DNA from: Chryseobacterium gleum
GTDB taxonomy: Bacteria > Bacteroidota > Bacteroidia > Flavobacteriales_D > UBA2798
Direction: 5' to 3'
Assembly (NCBI GenBank): GCA_945865695.1
Contig: CAMBFX010000008.1
Span: 1 to 42,081 of the forward strand
Length of the DNA: 42,081 nucleotides
Below are positions 16,608 to 25,878 of this stretch, piece by piece. The notes under the pieces were generated by a model. The model had not been told where the DNA came from and did no database searches. It saw nothing but the letters and a program-made list of their open reading frames with translations. Numbering within the stretch: the first letter of the stretch is position 1; every line of letters begins with the position of its first letter. The position numbers and the translations under genes are program-made.

Positions 16608-16958
16608 AAGAAGGCGGGAAGAAGGCAAAAGGCAAGAAAAAGTCATGAGAGAAAAGAGAAAAAAGATTCAAGATTTGACGCTTTAATAATTCAAAAGCGC
16701 TTTACCGACGAGAATTATTCTTTTCTCCTTCTAGTTCATAACCTTTCTGTTTTCTTACTAGGAGCAATTGAACAACCGTTACCTTAAATTTCAATATTCG
16801 AAATATCAATATTCGAAATTCCCAAATGACACCCCACTCCGCAAACCTTGCCTGTAAAAAGCGCGGAGCAGGTATCATCTTCTGTCTGGCGACAGCTTCT
16901 CCAATTACTTTTGCTATTGGTATTTTCTTATTGGCTTATTTGCTAATTCGCTTACTCG
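16608..16958. other. Gene-free spacer rich in repetitive words
   Basis: This 351-bp spacer between convergent pdhB and the lipoprotein gene has no credible ORF. It opens with purine-rich words (gaaggcgggaagaaggcaaa), holds a doubled tcaatattcgaaat motif (16791-16823), a small hairpin CTGTC/GACAG near 16892-16905, and ends with words of the type gctaattcgcttactcgcta that run into the stop codon of the lipoprotein gene. Confidence 0.6.
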
Positions 16959-17636
16959 CTAATTAGCAGCAAGCATCAACACAATCGTATCCTTATAATT
17001 ATTCGCATTTTTATATTCTGCAGTTCCTTTTCTGAGTTTGGTTTTATTTAATACCAAATCATAATCCGTAACATTTGTTCCAGTGCGATGAATTTTTAAA
17101 ATTTCTTCTCCTAGAAAAACAAATTGCGTGCTTTCTCTCACATCACCGTATTGTTCATCGAAACTGATTTTATCTTCATTCATATCATAATAAGCGATAA
17201 CTGGATTCTGCATGCCTTCACGAAATTTTTCAAAATAATCCAACTTTGTTTTTTCATTGCACGAAAGCGGATATTTTTCTTTTGAATTCATAGAAGGCAT
17301 CATAATAAATTGTGCTGCTCCCATAATATTATTAATTTTTTTATCTGCGCCTTGCCAATAGGTAATCAACACACTATCGGGAGCAATTAAATCAATTTTT
17401 TGGAATTTCTCCTTCATGAATTCAGGTGTAGCTAATAATTGTTGTTCAATGCCATTGGTATATGCCACCACAGGTAAATAACCCTGTCTGAAATCACCTT
17501 CTGTCATAATTTTCTCGAGTGAAGTTTCTTTTTTATCAGATTTAGAATCCGTTGCATCTTTATTTCCAGAGCAAGAAATAAAGGAAGTCACCAGCAAACT
17601 TGCCAGTGAAAATTTAAATAGTTGTGTGGTAGGCAT
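16959..17636 (-). CDS. Predicted lipoprotein, unknown function
   Basis: The 225-residue product begins with a lipoprotein signal peptide (LASLLVTSFISCSGN, acylated Cys at residue 22) followed by a charged linker, so it should be membrane-anchored in the periplasm or at the surface. The rest is a single domain without motifs I recognise; it contains ITYWQGADKKINNI and FVFLGEEILKIHRTG. The ORF starts at the only reasonable ATG. It is a stand-alone gene, and its final codons (LAAN and the stop) merge with a repetitive word string in the downstream spacer. No function is proposed. Confidence 0.75.
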   Translation of the reverse strand: MPTTQLFKFSLASLLVTSFISCSGNKDATDSKSDKKETSLEKIMTEGDFRQGYLPVVAYTNGIEQQLLATPEFMKEKFQKIDLIAPDSVLITYWQGADKKINNIMGAAQFIMMPSMNSKEKYPLSCNEKTKLDYFEKFREGMQNPVIAYYDMNEDKISFDEQYGDVRESTQFVFLGEEILKIHRTGTNVTDYDLVLNKTKLRKGTAEYKNANNYKDTIVLMLAAN

Positions 17637-17770
17637 AAGTTTTGTCAGTTTGATACTTCAAAAGTCATCAAAGCTTTGCATACCTTATATAGTAAAATAT
17701 TATTCGCGGGGATTAGGTTATTATTTGCGGCCTCTCCGCCTCATACCCCTCTGCCTCGAAGACTCGACAT

Positions 17771-17790
17771 CTCCCCTAAGATAAGGGGAG
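17771..17790. repeat. CTCCCCT/AGGGGAG hairpin
   Basis: A 7-bp inverted repeat with a 6-base loop sits in the 245-bp spacer between the lipoprotein and PorP/SprF genes. It resembles C-rich palindromes often found between Bacteroidota genes. The spacer also holds Pyr-rich words (cctctccgcctc) but no ORF. Confidence 0.55.
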
Positions 17791-17842
17791 AATTGGTGTA
17801 GTAGTTATAATAAAATTGGTTTTACTGAGCGGTTTTGGTCTT

Positions 17843-17881
17843 TCAAATTCGAAATCCGAAATTTCAATATTCGAAATTCCC
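17843..17881. repeat. TTCGAAAT-type spacer repeat
   Basis: The string tcaaattcgaaatccgaaat and what follows ends with tcaatattcgaaattccc, an 18-base sequence identical to 16806-16823 in another spacer. It ends at the stop codon of the PorP/SprF gene. Confidence 0.6.
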
Positions 17882-18979
17882 CTAGAAATCCACACATTCC
17901 TTCATTCTCACTTTCTTTATATTTTTAGAACGTGATTGCACTTTTTCAAATAGAACTTTATCATCAAATTCAATCACTAATGCAATTTCATGAGAACCCA
18001 TGCTTGATGTTTTGAGATGAGAAACGGTGAAATCAAAACTATAACATAAACGCATGCGATTATATTTATTGAGCGGTGTGATTAATCCTAAATTAAAAAT
18101 GAATGAATCAAATCTTTTTCCAGCTAAAGAGAAATTTTTATTTCTGAACCAAAATCCTGCATAAATCGGATTTTTCACTGTATTGAAACCGATTTGAAAA
18201 GTTTCTAAATTAGATTGCTTTTCATAAATAAATCCTGGTGAATAAATAATATTATTCGGCCCTAAAAAATTAAACGTAGCATGATAAACTGATTTGATAG
18301 GCAATCTACCATCAATTCCCATTAAAGCATCTTTAGGTTTGGTTAAATGATGGAATGAAGCACCTATAGTGGAAGTCACTTTCGCTTTTTTATCCTCGGA
18401 ATGGCCTAAATTAAATTTCACCACTGCACCTGCACCAAAATCAGGATAAATAATTCTATCATTAGCCGGAATTACGAAATTACTTTCATTTACATTTCCA
18501 AAAACCTGATCTAGATTATCACTAAAAACTAATTGATCCCAATCAATTCTTTTATGAACGAAGGTGGTGGAAAATCCTACTTGTACTTTTAAATTTTTTG
18601 TTTCAATCGGACGATAAGAATAAATACCACCAATTAAATTCGTACGCAAATTTCCTTCGCCTTCATTATCTGAAACCGCAATTACACCTAATCCAGTATT
18701 TCCAACTGCTTGTGCATCGAGTGACATCGAAAAAGTATTAAACTTACTTGGAATGGGTCCCCATAAATTTCTGAAATTACTTCTAAAACGCATACCATCA
18801 TCCAAGGCCGTCATTCCAGGGTTGTAATAAATAGGATTATTAAAAAATTGCGAGAAATTAGGGTCTTGTGCGAGAGAAATGAAAGAAATGAAAAATAAAA
18901 AAATGACTAATGAAGAACGTTTACTCGAATTGAATAATTTTCTTGTAAAAAAAACAATATTTAATTGACGCATTCTCAT
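17882..18979 (-). CDS. PorP/SprF family T9SS outer-membrane protein
   Basis: This 365-residue protein belongs to the PorP/SprF group, beta-barrel-associated outer-membrane proteins that partner T9SS clients carrying type B sorting domains. Seen: a signal peptide (LVIFLFFISFISLAQ) and the family opening DPNFSQFFNNPIYYNPG, followed by regular beta strands and the typical RNLWGPIPSKFNTFS. The ORF track start at 19042 overlaps the upstream gene heavily; the ATG at 18979 overlaps that gene's TGA as ATGA, and 18973 is also possible. The tight overlap with the giant type B protein means the two are translated together and that this is most likely its dedicated secretion or anchoring partner, as SprF is for SprB. 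Confidence 0.9.
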   Translation of the reverse strand: MRMRQLNIVFFTRKLFNSSKRSSLVIFLFFISFISLAQDPNFSQFFNNPIYYNPGMTALDDGMRFRSNFRNLWGPIPSKFNTFSMSLDAQAVGNTGLGVIAVSDNEGEGNLRTNLIGGIYSYRPIETKNLKVQVGFSTTFVHKRIDWDQLVFSDNLDQVFGNVNESNFVIPANDRIIYPDFGAGAVVKFNLGHSEDKKAKVTSTIGASFHHLTKPKDALMGIDGRLPIKSVYHATFNFLGPNNIIYSPGFIYEKQSNLETFQIGFNTVKNPIYAGFWFRNKNFSLAGKRFDSFIFNLGLITPLNKYNRMRLCYSFDFTVSHLKTSSMGSHEIALVIEFDDKVLFEKVQSRSKNIKKVRMKECVDF

Positions 18980-21900
18980 TTTATAATCGTTACGGTTCCT
19001 GATGCGCGATAAAATCCATTTGGATATTTCATTCCTTGCCAAATTTGTTCATCTAAAAATGTTGCATCCACTTTCCATACATAAGCATCTTGAGGTAAAG
19101 GCTGTCCATTAAAAGTTCCATCCCAAGCTTCTTTCGGTCGAGTATTTTCTATCGCTTCGGATTCCCATATTAAATTTCCCCAAGCATCCCAAATGGTGAT
19201 ATGATAGGTTTTCAATCCAACACCTTTGGGTAAAAAATGTGAAACTTCATAAAATGGACTTCCTGGTTGAATAGCATTCGGCACAAATAAACCACCAAAA
19301 TAATCTACATCGATGGTTTGATAAATGGTATCTGTACAACCAAAAGCATTTGTTGCACTCAATAACACTCCGAAAAATCCAAAATAATCGTAACGTTCAA
19401 TTGGATCTACCTCAACCGAAGAATCTCCATTACCAAAATCCCATTCATAACTTATTCCTCCTGAAGTTTCATTGGTAAATTGAATGGTTCCACTATTCGG
19501 ATCTCCAATATTTTGATAGGTAAAATCTGCAATTGGTGTTGGGAAAATTTCAATAACATTATTGATGGTTATTACATCCGTACATCCGCCCAATCCAGTA
19601 ACCGTAAAAGTTACATCGTAAACTCCTGCGTTAACAAAAATATGATTCGGATTTTCATCAGTAGAAGTTTCTCCATCACCAAAATCCCAGAAGTAAGAAA
19701 CTCCATTGGTATCAAGTGATGTAAATGTTACGGGTTGTCCTGCACATCCAGTTGGATTCACAGCGAAATCTGCTTCTGGTGTTGGATAAATAGTATAAAC
19801 AAAAATGCTGGTGTCTAAACATCCATTCAATGAAGTTGCAATTAATGTGATGGTATTACTTCCTGTTGTGGTAAAGGTAACAGAAGGATTATTTAAAACA
19901 GAGGTTTGTCCATTACCAAAATCCCATTCAAATCCAACTGCATTCGTGGAATTATTATTCATATTCACGGTATGCGGAGCGGAGCAGAAACTACTATCAG
20001 AAGGAAAAAATGAGGCCCCCGGTTTTGGAAAAACAGTTACTACTACATAAGCGGTATCTGTACATCCATTGGTACTTTGTGCAGCCAACATCACTGTATA
20101 ATTTCCAGCATTGGTATAAGTATGCGAGGGATTTACTTGGATAGAAGTATTTCCATCACCAAAATTCCAAGCATAAAATGTTGCACCTGTGGTATTATTT
20201 GTAAATGAAACATTCAACGATTCGCAACCTTGCAACGGAGAAGGAACAAACGAAGTAATTGGATTTACTCTAACCACAATATCATGCGAAATACTTGCCA
20301 AACATCCATTTACTAATGAAGTTCCTGTGAGTGTAACGGTATACGTTCCTGTGGCGGGATAAGAATGCGTTGGATTTGTTAATGTAGAAAATGTTCCATC
20401 ACCAAAATCCCAATTAAATCCTCCTACTCCAGTAGATAAATTTGTAAAGGTGAAATTTTGATTCACACAAACCGAATCTGGTACGGTAGAAAAATCTAAT
20501 TGTGGCTCTGGAAAAACAGTTATTTGAACCGAGGTGGTATCAAAACTACAACCATCATTTATCATTAAAGAAACAGTATAAATTCCATCTGTTGCAAAAG
20601 TATGAGTTGGACTTTGGTCAGTAGAAACATTTCCATCACCAAAATCCCAACTATAAAAATTTGCGCCAGTAGAAAACTGTGTGAAATCTACAGTGAGTGG
20701 TGCACAACCTGAAGTTATACTTGTATTAAAAAAAGCATTGACAATATTTGGTAATACCGTAATCGTTTGGGTGGTTGTATCTGCTCCGCACTCATTTTGC
20801 AAAATAAGTGTAATGGTAAAAGTAGTATCTTCTAATCCAGTAACAAATGTATGCGTAAACAAAGAATCAGAAGTATTTCCGAATGTTCCATTGCCAAAAT
20901 CCCAACTAAATGAATCAGGTAATCCCACCGAATTATTCGCAAATATTGGATTGAATGGAGAACAACCTACGCTGAAATCTGTTCCGAATATAGCAGTAGG
21001 AATAGGCATTACCTTTACAGAATCATTATGAAAAACGGTTCCGCAAAAATTGGTTACCTCTAAAGTGATATAATAAGTGGTATCCGCTAAAAAACCTGCA
21101 TTGTAAATTTCATTACCAGGATTGGCATTGGTAGAAGTATTTCCATTTCCGAAATTCCAGAGATAAGAAATTCCAGCACCAGAAGATAAATCGGTGAAGG
21201 CAACTGTTAAAGGTCCACAGGCAGAATCTGGAGCAAGAGAGAAATTTGAAGTGGGCGGCTCTAAAACATTAATGGTAGAAGTCATCACATCATCGCAACC
21301 AAAAGGAGTAGTAGCCGTTAAAGTAATGGTATATGTTCCGATGGATAAATAAATATGTGAAGGATTTTGTTGTAAAGAAGTTCCTCCATCACCGAATGTC
21401 CAACTCCATTGATTGGCAATTGTAGTTGTATTTGTCATTACTGCCGCAGCACCAACACAAACATTAGCGGGATGAGTAAAATTCAATACTGGTAATGGAC
21501 GAACATTAATAATTCTTGTGCTGGAATTCTGGCAACCTGTTACTGGATCCGTTACTGTGTAGGTGATAATGTGTGAACCCACTCCTGCAATTGCTGGATT
21601 AAAAGTTCCGTTAATCACATTGGTAATTCCTGTACCACTCCATGTTCCTCCTAATGGGTTTCCAACTAAATCGAATGGCAAACGGTCAGTACAAGCATTC
21701 AAATCAATTCCAGGATCAATAAAGGGTAAAGGATGAACAATGACTTGCATCTGATCAAAAGTCTGACAGTTTCCTACACCTGTTGTATAAGTCAAAGTAT
21801 AAGTTCCTGCTGTGAGCGGAGAAAAAAGTCCCGCTTGTGAAACACTCGTTCCTGCCCAAAATCCACCTGCAGGCAAACCAGTAAGGTTCAAAGATGGTGA

Positions 21901-24900
21901 ATTCAAACACATTTGCTGATCTAAACCTGCAACAGATGGAACAGGATCAATTACAGTAATTATTTTATCATCCGAATCTGTACATCCAAATCCTACTGTA
22001 GTAAAAGTATAGGTTACCGTAAATGTTCCCACTCCACTCGGAGTAAAAACTCCTCCTGTGGTAATATTTGGTCCGCTCCAAGCTCCTCCTATTGGAGTAG
22101 CAGAAAAATTTATTGGAGCAGGTAAATTACAAATGGTCGTATCTAATCCAACATTTACTGATGGTAAAGCATTAACATCGGCAATTAAATTATCTGTATT
22201 TACACATCCATTCACAACCGATGTAAGTGAATAAGTCAAAGTAAAACTTCCCATTCCTGCTGTTAATGGATTAAAATTATTTCCCGTAATTCCTGTTCCG
22301 CTCCAAGTTCCGCCAATAGGTGTTCCACTAAGAGAAACGATTCCATTATCTACACAAACAGCAAAATCGGGTCCTGCATTTACTACAGGTAAAGCTAAAA
22401 CAGTTATATCAACATTATCGCTAGTCTGACAAGATCCTGCTCCCAATGAATAGGTCAATGTAAATACTCCTACACTTGAAGGAGTAAAAATTCCACCCGC
22501 TGTTACATTTGTTCCGCTCCATGTTCCTCCTGCAGGTAATCCCACTAAATTTAATGCAGAAGAATTTAAGCAAACTTGTGCATTATTTCCTGCATTAAGA
22601 GGAACAGGATTTATTACTGTGATATTTGCATTATCCGATGCAGTACATCCATTTATATTGGTAAAAGTATAAGTAACAGTAAAAACACCTACTCCACTTG
22701 GAGTGAATGCTCCTGCTGGGGTGAGATTGGGCCCACTCCATGTTCCTCCAATGGGAGTTCCATTCAATTGTTCAGCGATAGGTTGATTACAAAATGATAA
22801 ATCTGGTCCTGCAGAAACAGCTGTTGCATTATTCACAGTAATAGTAACTGAGGCAATTCCATCACAACCGGCACCTGTTCCTGTCAAAGTATAGGTAGTA
22901 GTTACACTTGGAGAAACATTTAAAATTGCATTTGTTCCCACTATTGAAGTTCCATCACTCCAAGAATAAGTAGTTCCACCATTTGCAGTGAGCGTAACAT
23001 TTTCTCCTCCACAAATTGTAGTGGTAGAAGGAGTAATAGTAACAATTGGTGCAGGATTAACAACCACATTTGTTGTTGCACTCGCACCCGTACATCCATT
23101 TACTGTTGCAAAAACAGTATAAATTCCTGATGTGGCAGAAGAAGCTGAGGCGATGAAAGGATTTTGGGATACAGAAGAAAAAGTATTCGGTCCACTCCAA
23201 GTATAACTGGCATTAGCGATAGTACTTGCTGTTAAATCTAATTGTTCTCCTTCACAAATAGGAGAATTATTATTCGCAACTGGAGCAGGCGGAGAATTAT
23301 TCACTGTAATATTTTGATTTGCATTTACTGTTCCACATGCATTGGTGACCGAAATATTTATCAAAGGAGTTCCTCCAGCGGAGAACGTAATTGTTCCTGG
23401 AATATTTGCAGAAGAGTTAGTAGGTGTTCCACCGGGAAATGTCCAAGAATAATTAGTGATGGGAGAGGAGCAATCAATATAGTTTGCCACTGGAGTGATA
23501 GATTGCGAAGCACAAATAGAACCAATTGGATTCAATGTTACTTGTGGTGGTCCATTTACAACAACAGGTTTTGTGGCAACAATAGCACCACATGAATTTG
23601 ATATAATCAATTTCACGGTGTAATTTCCCACTTCATTAAAAGTGATTTGCGGCTCAAAAGAATTTGCATTTGTTCCATTGGTAAATGCAAAAGTTCCTGC
23701 GGAAGGAAGACAAGGTGAACCATTAAATAAAACGGTCCAAACATAATTGACATTACAAGTATTTAAAGTAGTAGATGTATTATCAATATTTGATACTAAT
23801 GGAAAACATCCTGTTGAAGCTGAAAGAGTAAATGCTGGCACTGGAGGATTTTCTACGCAAATAACATGACTCTCTGTTGTTGTTGTGCATGAATTTTGCG
23901 CACTTAAACTTACCGTATAAGTTCCAGGTGCGGTAAACGTATGAGCTTGCGATGAGTTGTTCAAAACAGTTGTCGTGGGAGAACCATCACCCCAATTCCA
24001 AACAAAAACAGTGTTTGAACTACAAGCAGAATTATATCCTAAAACGGATGTATTGGTAAATGATACTGATGAGTTTGTACAAACTGGATTCTGAAACGGT
24101 GTAAAATGTGCTTCTGGCCCTGCAAAAATACGAATAGGTGTAACCGTTGCCGTTGAGCTATCACAAGCATTTCTGGCTGTAATAGAAAAAACATATGCGC
24201 CAGCAAGATTAGGACAAGATGATTGAGTATACGTATGACAAATACTAGAGGGAGGAGGATGAGGAAAATACTCAAAAGGAGAACCATCTCCGTAATCTAC
24301 TCGGTAAGTAGTGGAAATATGATTTCCAGCTGCATTTGAGAGAGGAAAACAAAGGGTTATAGGCGCACAACCATTTGTACTACCAGGGTTAGCAACGCCA
24401 ATAGCAGGATTCGTAATATTGGAGACTAATTGTGTTGCTGTGTTCACGCATCCATTTGTTCCAGTAACCGTATACGTCAATGTAAAAATTCCAGCGGTTG
24501 AATAAGTATGTGTTGTACCTCCGCCAGGAAAAGTACCAGCGCCCGCTGTAAAATTGGGAGAACCATCTCCCCAGTTAATCACCCAACTATTATTAGAAGC
24601 TGGAATAGTATTATCAAAAACTTGCAAATTAAAAGTACTTCCATCACAATTTTTAAAATCAGTAAATGGATCTAGCAATGAAGCGCCAGGAGATTGATTC
24701 ACCGTGATAGTATTTGTAACAGTGTCCGTGCAACCAAATAAATTTTGTATCACTAATGAAACATTGAAGGTTTGGGTTCCATTTCCGGGAGCCACAAAAA
24801 GATGGGTTGGATTTTGAAGGGTAGAAGTATTTAAAGAACCAGAAGCTGGATTACCAAAATTCCAAGAATAAGTTAATCCAACTCCTATTGAAGTGTTGGT

Positions 24901-25278
24901 AAAAATCACTGGCGTTGAAGAGCATTGATTATTGGGAGAAGAAGTAAAAGCCGCCGTAGGCACAGGGTTAACATTAACTGTTGCTTGATCATTATCAACA
25001 TTAGCTCCATCATCAACGGTTAAAATATAGGTTGTTGTTGTTGTAGCCGTACAAATTGGGTTCGGGCAATTAGTGCATGATAATCCCGCAGCAGGGGACC
25101 AATTGTAAGTATAAGTTCCAGTTCCTCCTATGGCAGATAGAATGCCACCTAAAGTAACGGAGTCTCCAACGCAAATATTTTCATTAGGCCCTGCATTTAC
25201 ATTGAGTGGTTGAGCTATCATCTCCTTAGAAAAGAAAGAAAATACAGTTAGAATAACAATATAAAGAAATTTTCTCAT
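18976..25278 (-). CDS. Giant PKD-repeat surface protein with T9SS type B sorting domain
   Basis: The 2100 residues form a surface filament or adhesin-like protein. Seen: a signal peptide (cut near MIA/Q, residue 22); several PKD-like domains to about residue 600 (for example WNWGDGSPT); Ig-like units to about 800; six units with the core GGTWSG spaced about 74 residues apart (about 843-1211); nine PKD domains with cores such as WDFGDG spaced about 82 residues apart (about 1293-1946); and a gliding-motility-type (type B) C-terminal sorting domain over the last 100 residues (YHITIWDAWGNLIWES, then AWDGTFNGQPLPQDAYVW). Many paired cysteines occur through the repeats. The overlapping PorP/SprF gene supports T9SS export. 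It may serve in adhesion or gliding, as SprB does; no enzymatic domain was seen. Confidence 0.93.
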   Translation of the reverse strand: MRKFLYIVILTVFSFFSKEMIAQPLNVNAGPNENICVGDSVTLGGILSAIGGTGTYTYNWSPAAGLSCTNCPNPICTATTTTTYILTVDDGANVDNDQATVNVNPVPTAAFTSSPNNQCSSTPVIFTNTSIGVGLTYSWNFGNPASGSLNTSTLQNPTHLFVAPGNGTQTFNVSLVIQNLFGCTDTVTNTITVNQSPGASLLDPFTDFKNCDGSTFNLQVFDNTIPASNNSWVINWGDGSPNFTAGAGTFPGGGTTHTYSTAGIFTLTYTVTGTNGCVNTATQLVSNITNPAIGVANPGSTNGCAPITLCFPLSNAAGNHISTTYRVDYGDGSPFEYFPHPPPSSICHTYTQSSCPNLAGAYVFSITARNACDSSTATVTPIRIFAGPEAHFTPFQNPVCTNSSVSFTNTSVLGYNSACSSNTVFVWNWGDGSPTTTVLNNSSQAHTFTAPGTYTVSLSAQNSCTTTTESHVICVENPPVPAFTLSASTGCFPLVSNIDNTSTTLNTCNVNYVWTVLFNGSPCLPSAGTFAFTNGTNANSFEPQITFNEVGNYTVKLIISNSCGAIVATKPVVVNGPPQVTLNPIGSICASQSITPVANYIDCSSPITNYSWTFPGGTPTNSSANIPGTITFSAGGTPLINISVTNACGTVNANQNITVNNSPPAPVANNNSPICEGEQLDLTASTIANASYTWSGPNTFSSVSQNPFIASASSATSGIYTVFATVNGCTGASATTNVVVNPAPIVTITPSTTTICGGENVTLTANGGTTYSWSDGTSIVGTNAILNVSPSVTTTYTLTGTGAGCDGIASVTITVNNATAVSAGPDLSFCNQPIAEQLNGTPIGGTWSGPNLTPAGAFTPSGVGVFTVTYTFTNINGCTASDNANITVINPVPLNAGNNAQVCLNSSALNLVGLPAGGTWSGTNVTAGGIFTPSSVGVFTLTYSLGAGSCQTSDNVDITVLALPVVNAGPDFAVCVDNGIVSLSGTPIGGTWSGTGITGNNFNPLTAGMGSFTLTYSLTSVVNGCVNTDNLIADVNALPSVNVGLDTTICNLPAPINFSATPIGGAWSGPNITTGGVFTPSGVGTFTVTYTFTTVGFGCTDSDDKIITVIDPVPSVAGLDQQMCLNSPSLNLTGLPAGGFWAGTSVSQAGLFSPLTAGTYTLTYTTGVGNCQTFDQMQVIVHPLPFIDPGIDLNACTDRLPFDLVGNPLGGTWSGTGITNVINGTFNPAIAGVGSHIITYTVTDPVTGCQNSSTRIINVRPLPVLNFTHPANVCVGAAAVMTNTTTIANQWSWTFGDGGTSLQQNPSHIYLSIGTYTITLTATTPFGCDDVMTSTINVLEPPTSNFSLAPDSACGPLTVAFTDLSSGAGISYLWNFGNGNTSTNANPGNEIYNAGFLADTTYYITLEVTNFCGTVFHNDSVKVMPIPTAIFGTDFSVGCSPFNPIFANNSVGLPDSFSWDFGNGTFGNTSDSLFTHTFVTGLEDTTFTITLILQNECGADTTTQTITVLPNIVNAFFNTSITSGCAPLTVDFTQFSTGANFYSWDFGDGNVSTDQSPTHTFATDGIYTVSLMINDGCSFDTTSVQITVFPEPQLDFSTVPDSVCVNQNFTFTNLSTGVGGFNWDFGDGTFSTLTNPTHSYPATGTYTVTLTGTSLVNGCLASISHDIVVRVNPITSFVPSPLQGCESLNVSFTNNTTGATFYAWNFGDGNTSIQVNPSHTYTNAGNYTVMLAAQSTNGCTDTAYVVVTVFPKPGASFFPSDSSFCSAPHTVNMNNNSTNAVGFEWDFGNGQTSVLNNPSVTFTTTGSNTITLIATSLNGCLDTSIFVYTIYPTPEADFAVNPTGCAGQPVTFTSLDTNGVSYFWDFGDGETSTDENPNHIFVNAGVYDVTFTVTGLGGCTDVITINNVIEIFPTPIADFTYQNIGDPNSGTIQFTNETSGGISYEWDFGNGDSSVEVDPIERYDYFGFFGVLLSATNAFGCTDTIYQTIDVDYFGGLFVPNAIQPGSPFYEVSHFLPKGVGLKTYHITIWDAWGNLIWESEAIENTRPKEAWDGTFNGQPLPQDAYVWKVDATFLDEQIWQGMKYPNGFYRASGTVTIIK

Positions 25279-25292
25279 TTAAACTATGATGA

Positions 25293-25309
25293 CAAATATA
25301 TCAAATATA
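25293..25309 (-). promoter_or_regulatory. Doubled -7 boxes upstream of the giant gene
   Basis: On the minus strand TATATTTG occurs twice, at 25309-25302 and 25300-25293, both fitting TAnnTTTG. The nearer ends 14 bases before the ATG at 25278. No -33 TTTG was found at the right distance. Confidence 0.4.
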
Positions 25310-25385
25310 TAAGAGAATTCTAGTACGTAGTTTACCCTAATTCATCAACCGAGAAATGTTTGCAATAATTTATTTGAGGAGAGAA

Positions 25386-25874
25386 CTATTTCATCCCTTT
25401 TAGCATGTCCATATCCACATTTTCCTTGAATTCGATATCTATTTTTTTACCGATTCCCCAAACTCTACCTTTAATCCAGCCTTTTACTTTTACGGTTACC
25501 TTTCCACTTCCCAATGAAGTTAAAGCCGATTTTAAGGCTGCGCTCATCAGTTGCTCTCGATCGGTAGAAATAATAATATCGTAATTATCCTCTGTTTTTT
25601 TCTTGATGATAATTTTATCTCCTAAATCTGCTTTTCCTGCTTCAGTTCCTCCAATAAAAAGATCTAGTTTAGCTTTTACCACTTTTATTTTGAAATTATT
25701 TGGGTTATCCAGTTTAACATTGATAGTAATTTCAATATTATCGGAAGTCATTGAACCCACTGAAACATCATTTATTCCGTTAAATTCTAATTCCTGAATT
25801 TTACAAGAGCTACCAAAAAACATCAGCGCCAACATAGCAGCGCTGATAATATACTTAAAGTTCAATTGAATCAT
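25386..25874 (-). CDS. LEA type 2 family lipoprotein
   Basis: With the ATG at 25874 the product has 162 residues: a lipoprotein signal (AAMLALMFFGSSC) and one domain of the LEA type 2 / WHy type. The family pattern is visible in ITINVKLDNPNNFKIKVVKAKLDLFIGG, the alternating strands around the conserved Asn-Pro-Asn. Such proteins are linked with stress or desiccation in plants; in Bacteroidota the role is unknown. The ORF-track start at 25928 would add residues overlapping the dipeptidase gene and put the signal peptide out of place. It begins four bases after the dipeptidase stop, so the pair is probably one transcript. Confidence 0.82.
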   Translation of the reverse strand: MIQLNFKYIISAAMLALMFFGSSCKIQELEFNGINDVSVGSMTSDNIEITINVKLDNPNNFKIKVVKAKLDLFIGGTEAGKADLGDKIIIKKKTEDNYDIIISTDREQLMSAALKSALTSLGSGKVTVKVKGWIKGRVWGIGKKIDIEFKENVDMDMLKGMK

Positions 25875-25878
25875 TTTT

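Noticed and set aside
17637-17881. Possible small RNA gene around the CTCCCCT/AGGGGAG hairpin
   Set aside because: No promoter box or T run in the right place; the hairpin is better explained as a spacer palindrome.
18980-19042. Longer N-terminus of the PorP/SprF ORF (MARNEISKW...)
   Set aside because: It would overlap the giant gene by more than 60 bases and place the signal peptide far inside; the ATGA overlap start is better.
19480-24287. Several plus-strand ORFs of 70-120 codons (for example 20681-21031 and 23242-23595) and one minus-strand out-of-frame ORF
   Set aside because: All are shadows of the 2100-residue gene; their composition mirrors its Thr/Gly/Asn repeats and they show no start context or family motif.
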